The notes: generated by a model from the letters alone, not told the origin. A DNA stretch of 64,000 nucleotides from Proteobacteria bacterium SG_bin6 (GCA_002083435.1 LWDJ01000014.1:1-64000), one strand, 5' to 3'. Shown: positions 1 to 7,500, counted from the first letter of the stretch. Translations and numbers: made by a program.

Positions 1-29
1 TTGTTTAGCGTACCATCCACGCTATGCCC

Positions 30-170
30 TCAAAGTGCAGCCGACAAGCCCAGTGAGCCAAAACCCTTGGCTATGGGCGTTTGGCTGTACGACAGCTCGA
101 TCCGGTCTGCGTTGAGCGGACCGGTTTCAGTCCCGGGCTGAGTACCGGTCGGATCAGACACTGTTGACAC
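30..170 (-). pseudogene. N-terminal remnant of an AraC-family regulator
   Basis: Read from a GTG at 170 this frame gives 46 codons that align along their whole length with the first 46 codons of the intact AraC-type gene at 355-1293; both contain an IAKG(F/L)GSLG(L/V)SAAL block. Where the intact copy continues with Trp the remnant has TGA (bases 30-32), and nothing recognisable follows to the window edge. The upstream DNA (through about 185) also resembles that of the intact gene (through about 1310), including the start codon. I infer a tandem duplication whose second copy has decayed. Bases 171-354, between the two copies, hold no gene I can support. Confidence 0.6.
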
Positions 171-354
171 AAGCTATCCCACTTCTCGCTTGGCCCATAG
201 CACACTGGCGGTGTTCGGCGCCCAACTCGAACAGGAACGGCGCGGGGTTGAACCCTCCCTTCGCCCTACCCGCTTTCTTGCACGGCAATACCTGTCGTAC
301 CCTGGCTGTCGCTTGCCGCCTGCCGGATGATGGGGATCACGTTGCGCGACCCAA

Positions 355-1293
355 TCACCTGTTCCGTTCGCGCCGATAGGCTGTCGGCGTCATCCCGTAA
401 TGTCGGCGAAAGAGCCGCGCAAAATGGGCTGGAGATTGGTAACCAGTTTCGAAGGCAACATCCGTGATGGCCAAATCGGTAGTCTCCAGCAGTACACGGG
501 CGCGTTCCATCCTTATCTGCGTCAGATATTGATGCGGCGGAACACCAACGGACGCCTTGAAACTGCGGATGAAATGAAACGGGGAAAGCCGCGCCTCCGC
601 TGCAAGATCGGCGATCGACAAATTCTCGTGATAGCGACTTTGAAGCTGCTCAATGGCGCGCTGTTGCTGCCAGGGCGCAAGGCCTGACCGATGCAGTTCG
701 GTGGGTGCTGACAGGCTCGACCAGGACCGCAGCACGTGGACGACCAGGGCCAAAGAAACGCTGTCCAGCATCATCCGGCTGCCGCAGCTCGGAATCCGAA
801 TTTCTTGCGCAACAATCTTTCCCAACTGGGTGATGGCCGGATCGACTCTGAGATCGCTTGGCAGCAGCTCGACCTGAGCATTTTGCCCAAAGCCATCTTC
901 CGCACTTTGTTGCAACAGACTGTCTGGCAGATAGAGATGCAGACAGTGACCCCAGCCGGCGTGGGTGACGGCACGTGCCGTGTCTCCCGCCCGAAGAATG
1001 CCCGTACTGCCAGGAACGATCTGCCGACGATAACGAAAACGACCATTGATGAAAGAGCTACTCTCGCCCCCGCCGTTAAGGCAGGTCGAAATCGCATGGG
1101 TATGCTGGCAGGCGGGGATATTGTGATCGAAACCCGCGAAGATTTCCGTTTGCCAAAGTGCCGCTGACACACCCAGGGAGCCGAGGCCCTTGGCTATGGT
1201 TTGCTTCGCATAAATCGCCTCTGTCCGGTCCGGGCTATGCCGACCGGATGCTGTCTCGTGCTGGTCGCCCGTTCGGTCGGGTACTGTTGCCAC
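355..1293 (-). CDS. AraC-family transcriptional regulator
   Basis: This is a 312-residue protein with the usual AraC layout: an N-terminal sensing domain (about 35-190) and a C-terminal DNA-binding domain (about 205-312). The DNA-binding part has two helix-turn-helix units, one around 225-246 (LSIADLAAEARLSPFHF) and one around 273-297 (ITDVAFETGYQSPAHFARLF), ending in the typical GMTPTAYRR segment. The start is a GTG preceded at 5 bases by a G-rich Shine-Dalgarno-like run; the truncated paralogue at 30-170 keeps the same GTG, which supports the choice. The ligand and targets cannot be told from sequence. The 265 bp between this gene and the propeller gene carry no convincing gene. Confidence 0.85.
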   Translation of the reverse strand: MATVPDRTGDQHETASGRHSPDRTEAIYAKQTIAKGLGSLGVSAALWQTEIFAGFDHNIPACQHTHAISTCLNGGGESSSFINGRFRYRRQIVPGSTGILRAGDTARAVTHAGWGHCLHLYLPDSLLQQSAEDGFGQNAQVELLPSDLRVDPAITQLGKIVAQEIRIPSCGSRMMLDSVSLALVVHVLRSWSSLSAPTELHRSGLAPWQQQRAIEQLQSRYHENLSIADLAAEARLSPFHFIRSFKASVGVPPHQYLTQIRMERARVLLETTDLAITDVAFETGYQSPAHFARLFRRHYGMTPTAYRRERNR

Positions 1294-1558
1294 AAGCTAC
1301 CCCCAAGGTCACAAGCAATCGGGGAGTTGCTAAAGACAGTCAACATCGCCAGCGATTCGCTATTGACAAGTCGTTAGCACAGTTTTGATGTTTTCAGAAT
1401 GTAACATCGCTGCGCACGGAACAGCTGACTGATTTCGTCACTAAGGACATCGGCGTCTCTGTGCTCGTCGCTGGTCGCTCCGCTGTATTCGCCGTTATGG
1501 ATCAGACGGCGACCCGCTGCAGAAAGTCGGCAGCCTGGGCCGCCATTGTCGATGGCGA

Positions 1559-2869
1559 TCAAAAGCCGGCCAAACCTTGCGGGCTGTTATAGGCAATTGG
1601 ATGGCGCGACACTTCGGCCAGACTGCCATTCTTGGCCACACGATAGGCAATCAGCGTCGAGGCGTTGCCAAATATCTGGTACAGAAAAGCGTCGTCGGGG
1701 CTCAACCAGCTGTCGCTTGGGCCACTGCTGACCAGGCCATTGACGGCGCGGAAGGTGCCATCGCCGGGGATTGGATCGTTCGCAGGATCTTTGAGAATCC
1801 GCAGCGTAGCCCCGTCGAGCGCGAAGCTGGTCAAGCTGCCATATCCGAAATTGGTCGCATAAACGCGCTTGCCGTCGGCGGATATCGCCAGCCAGCAAAG
1901 CTCCGAGGGCTTGCCAGCAGCGGTATTGATCTGGACCGCTGCTCCACTGGTAACGTGCCCCTTCGCGTCGATATGGCTGATCGCGATCCCGTCGGACACC
2001 GCATAGCCATTGATGAAGGTGCCCGGTCGACCTTTTACGAAACCGATGTAAAAGGGGCCTGCTCCCCCCGCATCATTGAAGATCGGTTCACGCAAGGCGC
2101 CCCGCGAATCGATCGGGAAGACGACCAGCCCGTCTTTGTCGGGCGCGTTGGCAACAACCAGCTTTGCCGATCCATCGGCATTTTCCGCCGGGCGAAAATC
2201 AAACAATATGTCGACGAGAAGAAACTTCTGATCGGGCGACAGAACCAACTGGGTGGGGATTCGGTCGGTCTTGGTGGCGTTGTTGACGCTGTAGCGCGCG
2301 TCGCGCAACGTCAGTTTGCCGGCCTTTTCCGAAAACGCGCGAATATGGTTGGGTCCGAAGGCATGGAGCACGAACAGCGTATGGCTCGCCGGGCTATAGG
2401 CGAGCGACTTGGCCGTGCCGCTTTTGCCGGTTACCGGTTCGCCAGTGCTCTGGCGATCGAGCAGCGTAAGGCGACCACCGGCCGCAACACGAAAGCTCGA
2501 CACCGTATTGTCGCCGCCATTGGTGGCAAACAGCAGCTTATTGCCTGGGGCCAGGATGACGCTGCCGGCACCTTCGAAGGCATTGGGTGCGCTGGCTTGC
2601 CCGCTGACCGGCTTGAACACGCCCGACCCGGCACCGCCCGTGGCGACGCGCTCAACCTCAGCCAGCGTGCCGTCGGCACGACGCGCGAAATGCACGATCT
2701 CGTTGGCGATGGTGTTGGACTGCATGTAAAGGTGGCCGACCACCTTTGCCGACGTGGGCGTCGGCTGCTGCAGCGCAGCAACGGTGAGCGTGAGAGCCGC
2801 TACTTTCGCGGTCTGCGCTACACCGATACCGAACAATATCGAGGCGACCAGGGTGAGCTTGAAACGCAT
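1559..2869 (-). CDS. secreted lactonase-type beta-propeller protein
   Basis: The 436-residue product starts with a hydrophobic signal peptide (MRFKLTLVASILFGIGVAQT) and continues as repeated blade-like segments such as VILAPGNKLLFATNGGDN, LVLSPDQKFLLVDILF and LAISADGKRVYATNFGYG. These are the spacing and wording of the seven-bladed lactonase/6-phosphogluconolactonase-like family (PF10282). Family members range from true lactonases to proteins of unknown function, and I see no feature that fixes a substrate; export makes a role in central sugar metabolism unlikely. I chose the ATG at 2869 over an in-frame codon 11 residues upstream because it places the signal peptide at the N terminus. It lies upstream of, and is transcribed away from, the AraC gene side. 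Confidence 0.75.
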   Translation of the reverse strand: MRFKLTLVASILFGIGVAQTAKVAALTLTVAALQQPTPTSAKVVGHLYMQSNTIANEIVHFARRADGTLAEVERVATGGAGSGVFKPVSGQASAPNAFEGAGSVILAPGNKLLFATNGGDNTVSSFRVAAGGRLTLLDRQSTGEPVTGKSGTAKSLAYSPASHTLFVLHAFGPNHIRAFSEKAGKLTLRDARYSVNNATKTDRIPTQLVLSPDQKFLLVDILFDFRPAENADGSAKLVVANAPDKDGLVVFPIDSRGALREPIFNDAGGAGPFYIGFVKGRPGTFINGYAVSDGIAISHIDAKGHVTSGAAVQINTAAGKPSELCWLAISADGKRVYATNFGYGSLTSFALDGATLRILKDPANDPIPGDGTFRAVNGLVSSGPSDSWLSPDDAFLYQIFGNASTLIAYRVAKNGSLAEVSRHPIAYNSPQGLAGF

Positions 2870-2953
2870 AATCAATGTCTCCAATAGTTTTCCGCGCGTC
2901 ATGGCGCCCGTTTCAATGCCGATGCCAGGTTAAAGCCTATCACGGGTTCAGCC

Positions 2954-3544
2954 TTATTTTTTCAGAACCGGATAGCCTTCTACATAGGTCCAGTCGGTGG
3001 CTTTGGCCGGCACATGGCACGTCAGACAGTCGGTCTTGTAATCGGTCGATGTTGTCTTGGTCGGTGCGCCCTGGTCAAACCACGCCCAGCCCCAGCCTTC
3101 GCCCCACAATTTGTTGTCGGGATGGCTGTTCTTGCTGTCCTTGACCATCACGAACCAGCCTTTCAGCGTTTTCGTATGGCTGACCGTGCCCGTTGTCATA
3201 GGCCCTGTCGTCGCCTCGAAAACCTCTTTTACCAGCGTCGCGCCGTCCGGGAACTTGCCAGTGGCGCGATGCCCGGCTGCGGCACCGGGTGACGCATAGA
3301 CGATGTGCATCTCCTTCGATCCTGCTGCCTTGTCGTCCGCCACAGCCCAGGTGCCGAGATACTGATAGGTATCGCGATAATTGGCCGGTACCCGCAAGGT
3401 GCCTGAGGCGTCAGCGCCGCTGTCGACAGCAACGCTGTCAACAACGGCACTTGATTTCGGTTGCGGCGCACAGGCCGTCACGATCAGGGCACCGGCCAAC
3501 GATAACGCTCGCAACCCGACAACTGTGGCACCACGGGGCAGCAT
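2954..3544 (-). CDS. cytochrome P460-family haem lipoprotein (copy A)
   Basis: The 196-residue protein has a lipoprotein signal with lipobox ending VTAC (Cys25), a central segment with a tyrosine-rich YRDTYQYLGTW motif, and one c-type haem site CLTCH at about 173-177 near the C terminus. This is the layout of the cytochrome P460 family, which includes enzymes acting on hydroxylamine or nitric oxide; whether this member does so is unknown. It is expected to be anchored in the membrane and face the periplasm. It begins 2 bp after the stop of the related gene 3547-4200 on the same strand, so the two are probably co-transcribed. A truncated close paralogue lies at 4271-4618. Confidence 0.75.
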   Translation of the reverse strand: MLPRGATVVGLRALSLAGALIVTACAPQPKSSAVVDSVAVDSGADASGTLRVPANYRDTYQYLGTWAVADDKAAGSKEMHIVYASPGAAAGHRATGKFPDGATLVKEVFEATTGPMTTGTVSHTKTLKGWFVMVKDSKNSHPDNKLWGEGWGWAWFDQGAPTKTTSTDYKTDCLTCHVPAKATDWTYVEGYPVLKK

Positions 3545-3546
3545 CT

Positions 3547-4200
3547 CTATTGATCCAGCCGCGGATAGAACTGCGTCCACACCATATCTTTCTTGGCACC
3601 ATCGATATGACATTGCGCGCACTCACCGATCGGCCTCAATTTGGCAGTCTCAAATTTGGGCTCGCCATGATTGAAGTTATAATATCCCCAGTTCTGCGTG
3701 TCCGCATAACGCTTGCTGTCCTTGACCGAAACATCGGCGCCATTGAGCTTGCCGGGGAAATATCCGCGCCCCGAGGGCTCGTCGCGCGAACCGTCCGGAT
3801 ATTTCCCTTTGATGGTCAGCTGAAGCTCCTTGAACAGGATTGTCCCTTCCGGGAAGACACCGGTCTTCTTGTATTCGTCATAGGCCCATGGCTGGATATA
3901 GACGTTGTGGAACTCGGGGAAATTGGCCTTGCCATTGTTCAACCCATGCGGTGTCAACGGGGAGCCCATATAGACCCACCGTTCGAACTTCTTGGGCAAC
4001 ACAAGTTCGCCCGCGGCGGTGTATTCCGGCATGTATCGCTCGACGGCAGGGCTGGCCACGGCAGGGCTGGCCACGGCAGGGCTGGCCACGGCAGTTTCAT
4101 CGACCGGACCGGCCTTTGTTGCTTCTGACTTGCTGCAGCCTGCAAGAACAAGCAGAGAACATCCCAAAGAAAATGCGGCGAAGCTAGTTTTGGTCATCAT
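3547..4200 (-). CDS. cytochrome P460-family haem lipoprotein (copy B)
   Basis: The 217-residue product has a lipoprotein signal ending LAGC (Cys22), a short linker made of AVASP repeats, a domain opening with KKFERWVYMGSPLTPHGL, and a c-type haem site CAQCH at about 194-198. The KFERWVYMGS segment is typical of the cytochrome P460 family. Two ATGs stand in tandem (4200 and 4197); a GAGGA Shine-Dalgarno lies 5-8 bases upstream. It precedes copy A on the same strand by 2 bp. The linker repeats come from a 15-bp tandem DNA repeat. Substrate is unknown; hydroxylamine or NO chemistry is a family-based guess. Confidence 0.75.
   Translation of the reverse strand: MMTKTSFAAFSLGCSLLVLAGCSKSEATKAGPVDETAVASPAVASPAVASPAVERYMPEYTAAGELVLPKKFERWVYMGSPLTPHGLNNGKANFPEFHNVYIQPWAYDEYKKTGVFPEGTILFKELQLTIKGKYPDGSRDEPSGRGYFPGKLNGADVSVKDSKRYADTQNWGYYNFNHGEPKFETAKLRPIGECAQCHIDGAKKDMVWTQFYPRLDQ
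4043..4094 (-). repeat. 15-bp tandem repeat inside a lipoprotein gene
   Basis: The unit acggcagggctggcc occurs three times in tandem, followed by a 7-base partial unit. Read on the minus strand it encodes the AVASP linker between the lipid-anchored Cys and the haem domain. The repeat length is a multiple of three, so copy-number change would lengthen or shorten the linker without breaking the frame. Confidence 0.9.
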
Positions 4201-4270
4201 GATTTCCTCTTTACCAACTGTTATGATCTCGGTTTCAGCGTTTTGTGACGGGCGCCAAAACGCACTGAAG

Positions 4271-4618
4271 CTACGCGACATGCTTTGCTCGCTGCCCGGC
4301 ATCGGAGGCTGCAAGATACATCCTCGTACCGTCCGCGAATTTTCCGTTGGCGCGATGCCCGGCTGCGGCACCGGGCGAGGCATAGACGATGTGCATCTCT
4401 TTCGATCCAGCCACCTTCTCGTCCGCCACGGCCCAGGTGCCGAGATACTGATAGGTATCGCGATAATCGGTCGGCACCCGCAAATCGCCCTTAGCAGTTG
4501 CGCCAGTGTCGGCGACGGTTAAGGGGGGCTGCGACTCAGGCGCACAGGCCGTCACGATCAAAACATTGGCGAGCAATAACGCACGCAGCCCAGCAGTCAT
4601 CCAGCGAGAGTGTTGCAT
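4271..4618 (-). pseudogene. truncated second copy of the P460 copy-A gene
   Basis: The reading frame begins like copy A, with a lipoprotein signal ending VTAC and the same RDTYQYLGTWAVAD and EMHIVYASPGAAAGHRA segments, but similarity stops at about base 4327, after the sequence GKFADGT. The following residues are unrelated and the frame ends without a CxxCH haem motif. About the last 90 residues of the family domain, including the haem site, are therefore missing. The gene lies upstream of intact copy B and downstream of the fragment 4621-4687, in the order expected for a duplicated B-A pair. It could still be translated as a short lipoprotein. Confidence 0.7.
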
Positions 4619-4620
4619 GT

Positions 4621-4687
4621 CAATTGATCCAGTCCGGGATAGAGTTACGTGCAAACCATTTCTTTCTTGGCGTCGGCGTGGCACTCC
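4621..4687 (-). pseudogene. 3'-end fragment of a second P460 copy-B gene
   Basis: On the minus strand this stretch reads ECHADAKKEMVCT-stop-LYPGLDQ, which matches the end of intact copy B (ECAQCHIDGAKKDMVWTQFYPRLDQ region) but has a stop codon in place of the glutamine codon and a shortened haem motif. Nothing upstream continues the gene. It sits 3 bases before the start of truncated copy A, the same arrangement as in the intact B-A pair. Confidence 0.65.
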
Positions 4688-4759
4688 GAGGGTTTATAGC
4701 GGTATTGCAGAGCCGTATGCCGCTCAATGCTACTCTCCTAACCCATCAAACCAGGATGG

Positions 4760-5428
4760 TCAACCCCTGAAAACGACCTCTGCTGTCGCAGGGTCAGGCG
4801 GCGAACGATGCAGCGCGAGGAAGGCGTCAGCGATCTTCTCCGGAGCGAACGGCGTGCCAGCCGCAACCTCGCCAGCAATCGTGACGGTGCCAACGCGGAT
4901 ACCGCTGGGTGCCAGCTCTGCGGCCAGCATCAGCGCCAATGCGCGGATGCCGGCTTTGCCGACCGACAGAGATGGTGCCTGAGGGGAGGGGTAAAGCGCA
5001 AGGCCGCCGCCGGTGAACAGCAAAGTCCCGCGCCCTGCTGCAATCATCGCCGGGGCGAGCGCCCGCGCGGCGACCAGCGCGCCGGTCACACACAGCTGGA
5101 AATCCGCATCAAAGCTTTCGGGTGTCGTCGCCAGCACCGGGCCCGGGCGCCACAGTGCCGCGTTATAGACCAAAACCTCGGCATCGCCCAAGGCATCGCG
5201 CGCGGCATCGAGTGCCGTGGTCAGCGCGGTCGCATGACCGGCATCGGCAGCAAAACCGCGCGCCGCGATGCCGCTTGCGCGAAACGCCGTCACTGCCGCA
5301 TCCAGCTTGGTGGTGTCACGCGCAATCAGCGCCAGCGGATAGCCTTCTTTTGCAAACGCCTCGGCGACTGCACCACTGACGCCCGGCCCATAGCCGATGA
5401 TGATCGCAGGCCCTTTTGATTGTGTCAT
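4760..5428 (-). CDS. atypical short-chain dehydrogenase/reductase-like protein
   Basis: The 222-residue protein has an N-terminal Rossmann nucleotide-binding motif (IIIGYGPGVSGAV, about 9-21), an NxAxxxPG-like VYNAALWRPG segment and the SDR-type VGKAGIRALALMLAAEL helix. In classical SDRs the helix is preceded by Tyr in a YxxxK pattern; here that position is Leu (LSVGK), so the standard proton-relay Tyr is absent. It is either an SDR with different chemistry or a binding protein with an SDR fold. It ends close to the degenerate P460 fragments and starts 12 bp after the stop of the SnoaL-like gene, so these two may form an operon. Confidence 0.7.
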   Translation of the reverse strand: MTQSKGPAIIIGYGPGVSGAVAEAFAKEGYPLALIARDTTKLDAAVTAFRASGIAARGFAADAGHATALTTALDAARDALGDAEVLVYNAALWRPGPVLATTPESFDADFQLCVTGALVAARALAPAMIAAGRGTLLFTGGGLALYPSPQAPSLSVGKAGIRALALMLAAELAPSGIRVGTVTIAGEVAAGTPFAPEKIADAFLALHRSPPDPATAEVVFRG

Positions 5429-5440
5429 ATTGCGACCCGC

Positions 5441-5878
5441 CTATCCAAGGATCATCGGCGACAGCACGGGGGCCATCAGCATCTCGAACTCAAGATTGGT
5501 GGCCGAAACGATATTCTCGATGATCTTGCCGTCCTTAAGCCGCGCGACATGGGTTTCGTCGAACAGGATGATCCGGTTGGTCGCGGCGACTCCGTAATAG
5601 TCCTTGGCGTGGCATTGGCGCGAATGAAAGCGCGTTACCACGCGCGTGCCATCAGCGGATTCGAACTGGTCGATGATCTCAACGGGTGATTGCGCCGGAA
5701 ACGCATCGACGAAACCCGTCAGTGTCGCCTTATACTCATCGATACCCTCGATCGGACCAGTTGGCTTGAGTCCGGTAAACCCGCGAATATCCGGGTGCAT
5801 GGTCGCATCTGCGGCAGCAAGATCGGCGCGACCGAGAAATTCGGTGGTGAATCGGCGTACGATTGCCAGATTGTCCAT
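5441..5878 (-). CDS. SnoaL-like (NTF2-fold) protein
   Basis: The 145-residue product has the features of the SnoaL-like/NTF2 superfamily: an N-terminal helix (VRRFTTEFLGRADLAAADATMHPDI), a central strand pair (EIIDQFESADGTRVVTRFH) and a DETHVARLKDGKIIEN segment near the C terminus. Members are small cone-shaped domains used as cyclases, isomerases, dehydratases or ligand binders, so function cannot be assigned further. It is cytosolic by sequence (no signal). It is followed closely by the SDR-like gene on the same strand, suggesting the two act in one small pathway. Confidence 0.65.
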   Translation of the reverse strand: MDNLAIVRRFTTEFLGRADLAAADATMHPDIRGFTGLKPTGPIEGIDEYKATLTGFVDAFPAQSPVEIIDQFESADGTRVVTRFHSRQCHAKDYYGVAATNRIILFDETHVARLKDGKIIENIVSATNLEFEMLMAPVLSPMILG

Positions 5879-6228
5879 GTTTTTGCTCCTCGGTTCAGAT
5901 TCGCCTTGATTAGCTTATACTGCCTACAATGCTCGTGCGCCTCAACAGCCATAGCCGCCGGGCCAAGCAAATAACTGCGCTTTGGCAGCAAGAATCCTGG
6001 GAACGCCGCCCATCTGTTTCTTGGTTGCGGCGAGCAGGACCAGGCTCTCGCCCCGAGCAGGACCAAGCTCTCGCCCCGAGCAGGACCGATCAGGCGAGGG
6101 TCGTTCATACGGTGTTTCCTCGAATCCATGCGAGTCTGCGAAACCTGTCGTGCCGCATCAATACGCATGCAGGATTTGCCGTGCTTGGCCGAAATTGCGC
6201 CAAACGACCGATCTTGCGGCAAACCGCC
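5879..6228. other. gene-free stretch with a 23-bp tandem repeat
   Basis: No protein gene in this 350-bp stretch could be supported on either strand; the open frames crossing it have no recognisable domain. Its one distinct element is a tandem repeat (listed separately). It also carries the promoter region of the SnoaL-SDR pair, though no clear promoter could be picked out. Confidence 0.5.
6032..6087. repeat. 23-bp tandem repeat, about 2.4 copies
   Basis: The unit gagcaggaccaagctctcgc plus ccc occurs at 6032 and 6055 with one mismatch, and a partial third copy begins at 6078. There is no spacer, so this is a simple tandem duplication and not a CRISPR array. Confidence 0.85.
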
Positions 6229-6581
6229 TTATAGCGTGCGTTGCCGGGGCCACTCGGAAGTATTCATGCCCAGCACGCGCTGGAATAGCCAGGCGAGGCC
6301 CTGCCGCGAGTCAAAACCAAGGCTCAGCGCCAACTCGATGATCGAAAGCCGGGAGGTGGTCAAAAAGGTCCTTGGCGCGCTCCAGCCGCAGCCTGTTCTG
6401 GCAACGGTGCGGCGGCGGGCCGGTGGATTGCTTGAAGGCCCGGCAGAAGTGATAGGTCGAAAGGCCGACAACGCTGGCCATCGCCGGGAGCGAAACATGC
6501 GCGCCATCAGACACCGCCATCAGACACCGCCATCATATCGATGACGCGGTGCACCTGCCAGGGCGCAAGGCCGGACGACAT
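6229..6581 (-). pseudogene. AraC-type DNA-binding domain gene with two frameshifts
   Basis: From an ATG at 6581, preceded at 6 bases by GGGAG, the frame reads SSGLAPWQVHRVIDMM, matching the start of the AraC DNA-binding domain at 355-1293. It is then thrown out of frame by an exact 13-bp tandem duplication (6503-6535). The next frame encodes LPAMASVVGLSTYHFCRAFK and is broken again at a run of five T (minus strand, 6362-6366); with four T the frame continues as LSIIELALSLGFDS to a normal domain end. Removing 13 + 1 bases leaves exactly 113 codons. It would have been an HTH-only regulator. Confidence 0.8.
6503..6535. repeat. 13-bp tandem duplication that breaks the AraC-like frame
   Basis: The unit gccatcagacacc is present twice in tandem with a further 7 bases of a third. 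Thirteen is not a multiple of three, so the second copy shifts the frame of the overlapping regulator. Deleting one unit restores a continuous reading frame. Confidence 0.9.
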
Positions 6582-6602
6582 ATGTCGCTCCCATCAGTGC
6601 CA

Positions 6603-6854
6603 TCAGGAAAACGGGGTGGGCTGCCGAAGTACCAGCCTTAAGGCAAGTGCGGCGAGTGCCGCCAGTATCGAACTATGTGAGACGATCCGCGACACCAGCG
6701 GGACAATCACGAAGGGGATCGCCGCCCCCAATCCCACTTGCCAACACACAGCCAGCAACACGCCCAAGCCGGTCGCCGCTGACTTCTCGCCCGAAAACCG
6801 GATGAAGATCGACCTGCTGTGTCCCAAGATCGCCAGCAGCGCAGCGGCCATCAC
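6603..6854 (-). CDS. unrecognised hydrophobic protein, probably a remnant
   Basis: The 83-residue frame (tandem GTG-ATG start) is mostly hydrophobic, with about two membrane segments (GLGVLLAVCWQVGLGAAIPF and a later LAALAALALRLVL). The same frame upstream of the start, on the other side of one TGA, also reads as a membrane segment (SLFSLAVVVAAGLAA) as far as about 6940, where transposase sequence begins. It is thus either the end of a larger membrane protein broken by a stop and an insertion, or a small separate protein. I do not recognise the family. It ends 21 bp before the frameshifted HTH gene on the same strand, so the two were probably co-transcribed. Confidence 0.4.
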   Translation of the reverse strand: MMAAALLAILGHSRSIFIRFSGEKSAATGLGVLLAVCWQVGLGAAIPFVIVPLVSRIVSHSSILAALAALALRLVLRQPTPFS

Positions 6855-6945
6855 AGATCAGGGCAACCAAACGTCGAATTCGACGGCAGCCAGTCCGGCC
6901 GCAACCACCACCGCCAGCGAGAAGAGCGATTGGGCGAATGCAAAG

Positions 6946-7215
6946 GTTCTGCCGGACGACAAGGGCTATGATTCCGACTGGCTCCGTGTGGCACTGCCCC
7001 AACGCAAGATCCTATCCTACATCCCGTCAAAATCGAACCGGAAAGTGCCGATTGCACAAGATTTGCCGCTCTATCGCCAGCGGCGCAAGGTCGAGAACAT
7101 GTTCGGGAGGATCAAGGACTGGCGGCGCATCTACATGCGATACGATCACTGCGCCCATACCTTCATGTCCGCCACTCTTATGATCGGTGGTCTGGCAACT
7201 GGACGGTCTGCCTAA
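6946..7215 (+). mobile_element. 3' remnant of an IS5-family transposase gene
   Basis: The plus strand encodes DDKGYDSDWLRVAL, then IPSKSNRKVPI, LYRQRRKVENMFGRIKDWRR and YDHCAHTFMSA. This is the C-terminal third of IS5-family (IS427-like) DDE transposases and includes the Y-R-E signature (RQRRKVENMFGR). The N-terminal part with the first catalytic Asp residues is missing: upstream codons are unrelated and match a membrane protein on the other strand. The end also departs from the family after FMSA. I could not identify terminal inverted repeats. Confidence 0.75.
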
Positions 7216-7300
7216 GGGGCAAAGCGGACTTCGGCCCATCGGCCTGACTTGATTCCCACACAAACCCGACCGCCAAGGCTCGATCCTGAGCACTTCGCCG

Positions 7301-7324
7301 AGCTACCTAGAAAGCTACCTAGAA
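7301..7324. repeat. 12-bp tandem duplication near the tRNA 3' flank
   Basis: The unit agctacctagaa occurs twice in tandem in the AT-richer stretch between the transposase remnant and the tRNA gene. No function can be assigned. Confidence 0.8.
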
Positions 7325-7387
7325 GAAACAAGCTGCCGAATAGCCCCTTCCCAATCAGGCATAACCTATTAATTTATAGAGAAAATA

Positions 7388-7463
<76 letters not shown>

Positions 7464-7479
7464 GTCGCCGGCGGCGGCG

Positions 7480-7500
7480 ATCGCGGGTGGGGCCCGCGAT
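7480..7500 (-). terminator. GC-rich hairpin between rodA and tRNA-Lys
   Basis: An 8-bp perfect inverted repeat (atcgcggg/cccgcgat, 5-base loop) lies between the rodA stop and the tRNA 5' end on the transcribed strand. No T-run follows, so it is a weak candidate for ending the rod-shape operon; it could also be a processing or mRNA-stabilising element. Confidence 0.3.

Noticed and set aside
1374..1562. A 62-codon minus-strand frame between the AraC and propeller genes
   Set aside because: No domain, no clear ribosome binding site, and no sign of conservation that can be judged from one sequence.
6032..6087. A CRISPR array
   Set aside because: The repeats are in direct contact with no spacers, and no cas gene is present in the window.
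6541..7215. One long plus-strand protein covering the whole stretch
   Set aside because: Only the part from about 6946 resembles a protein family (IS5-type transposase). The first 400 bases read meaningfully on the minus strand.
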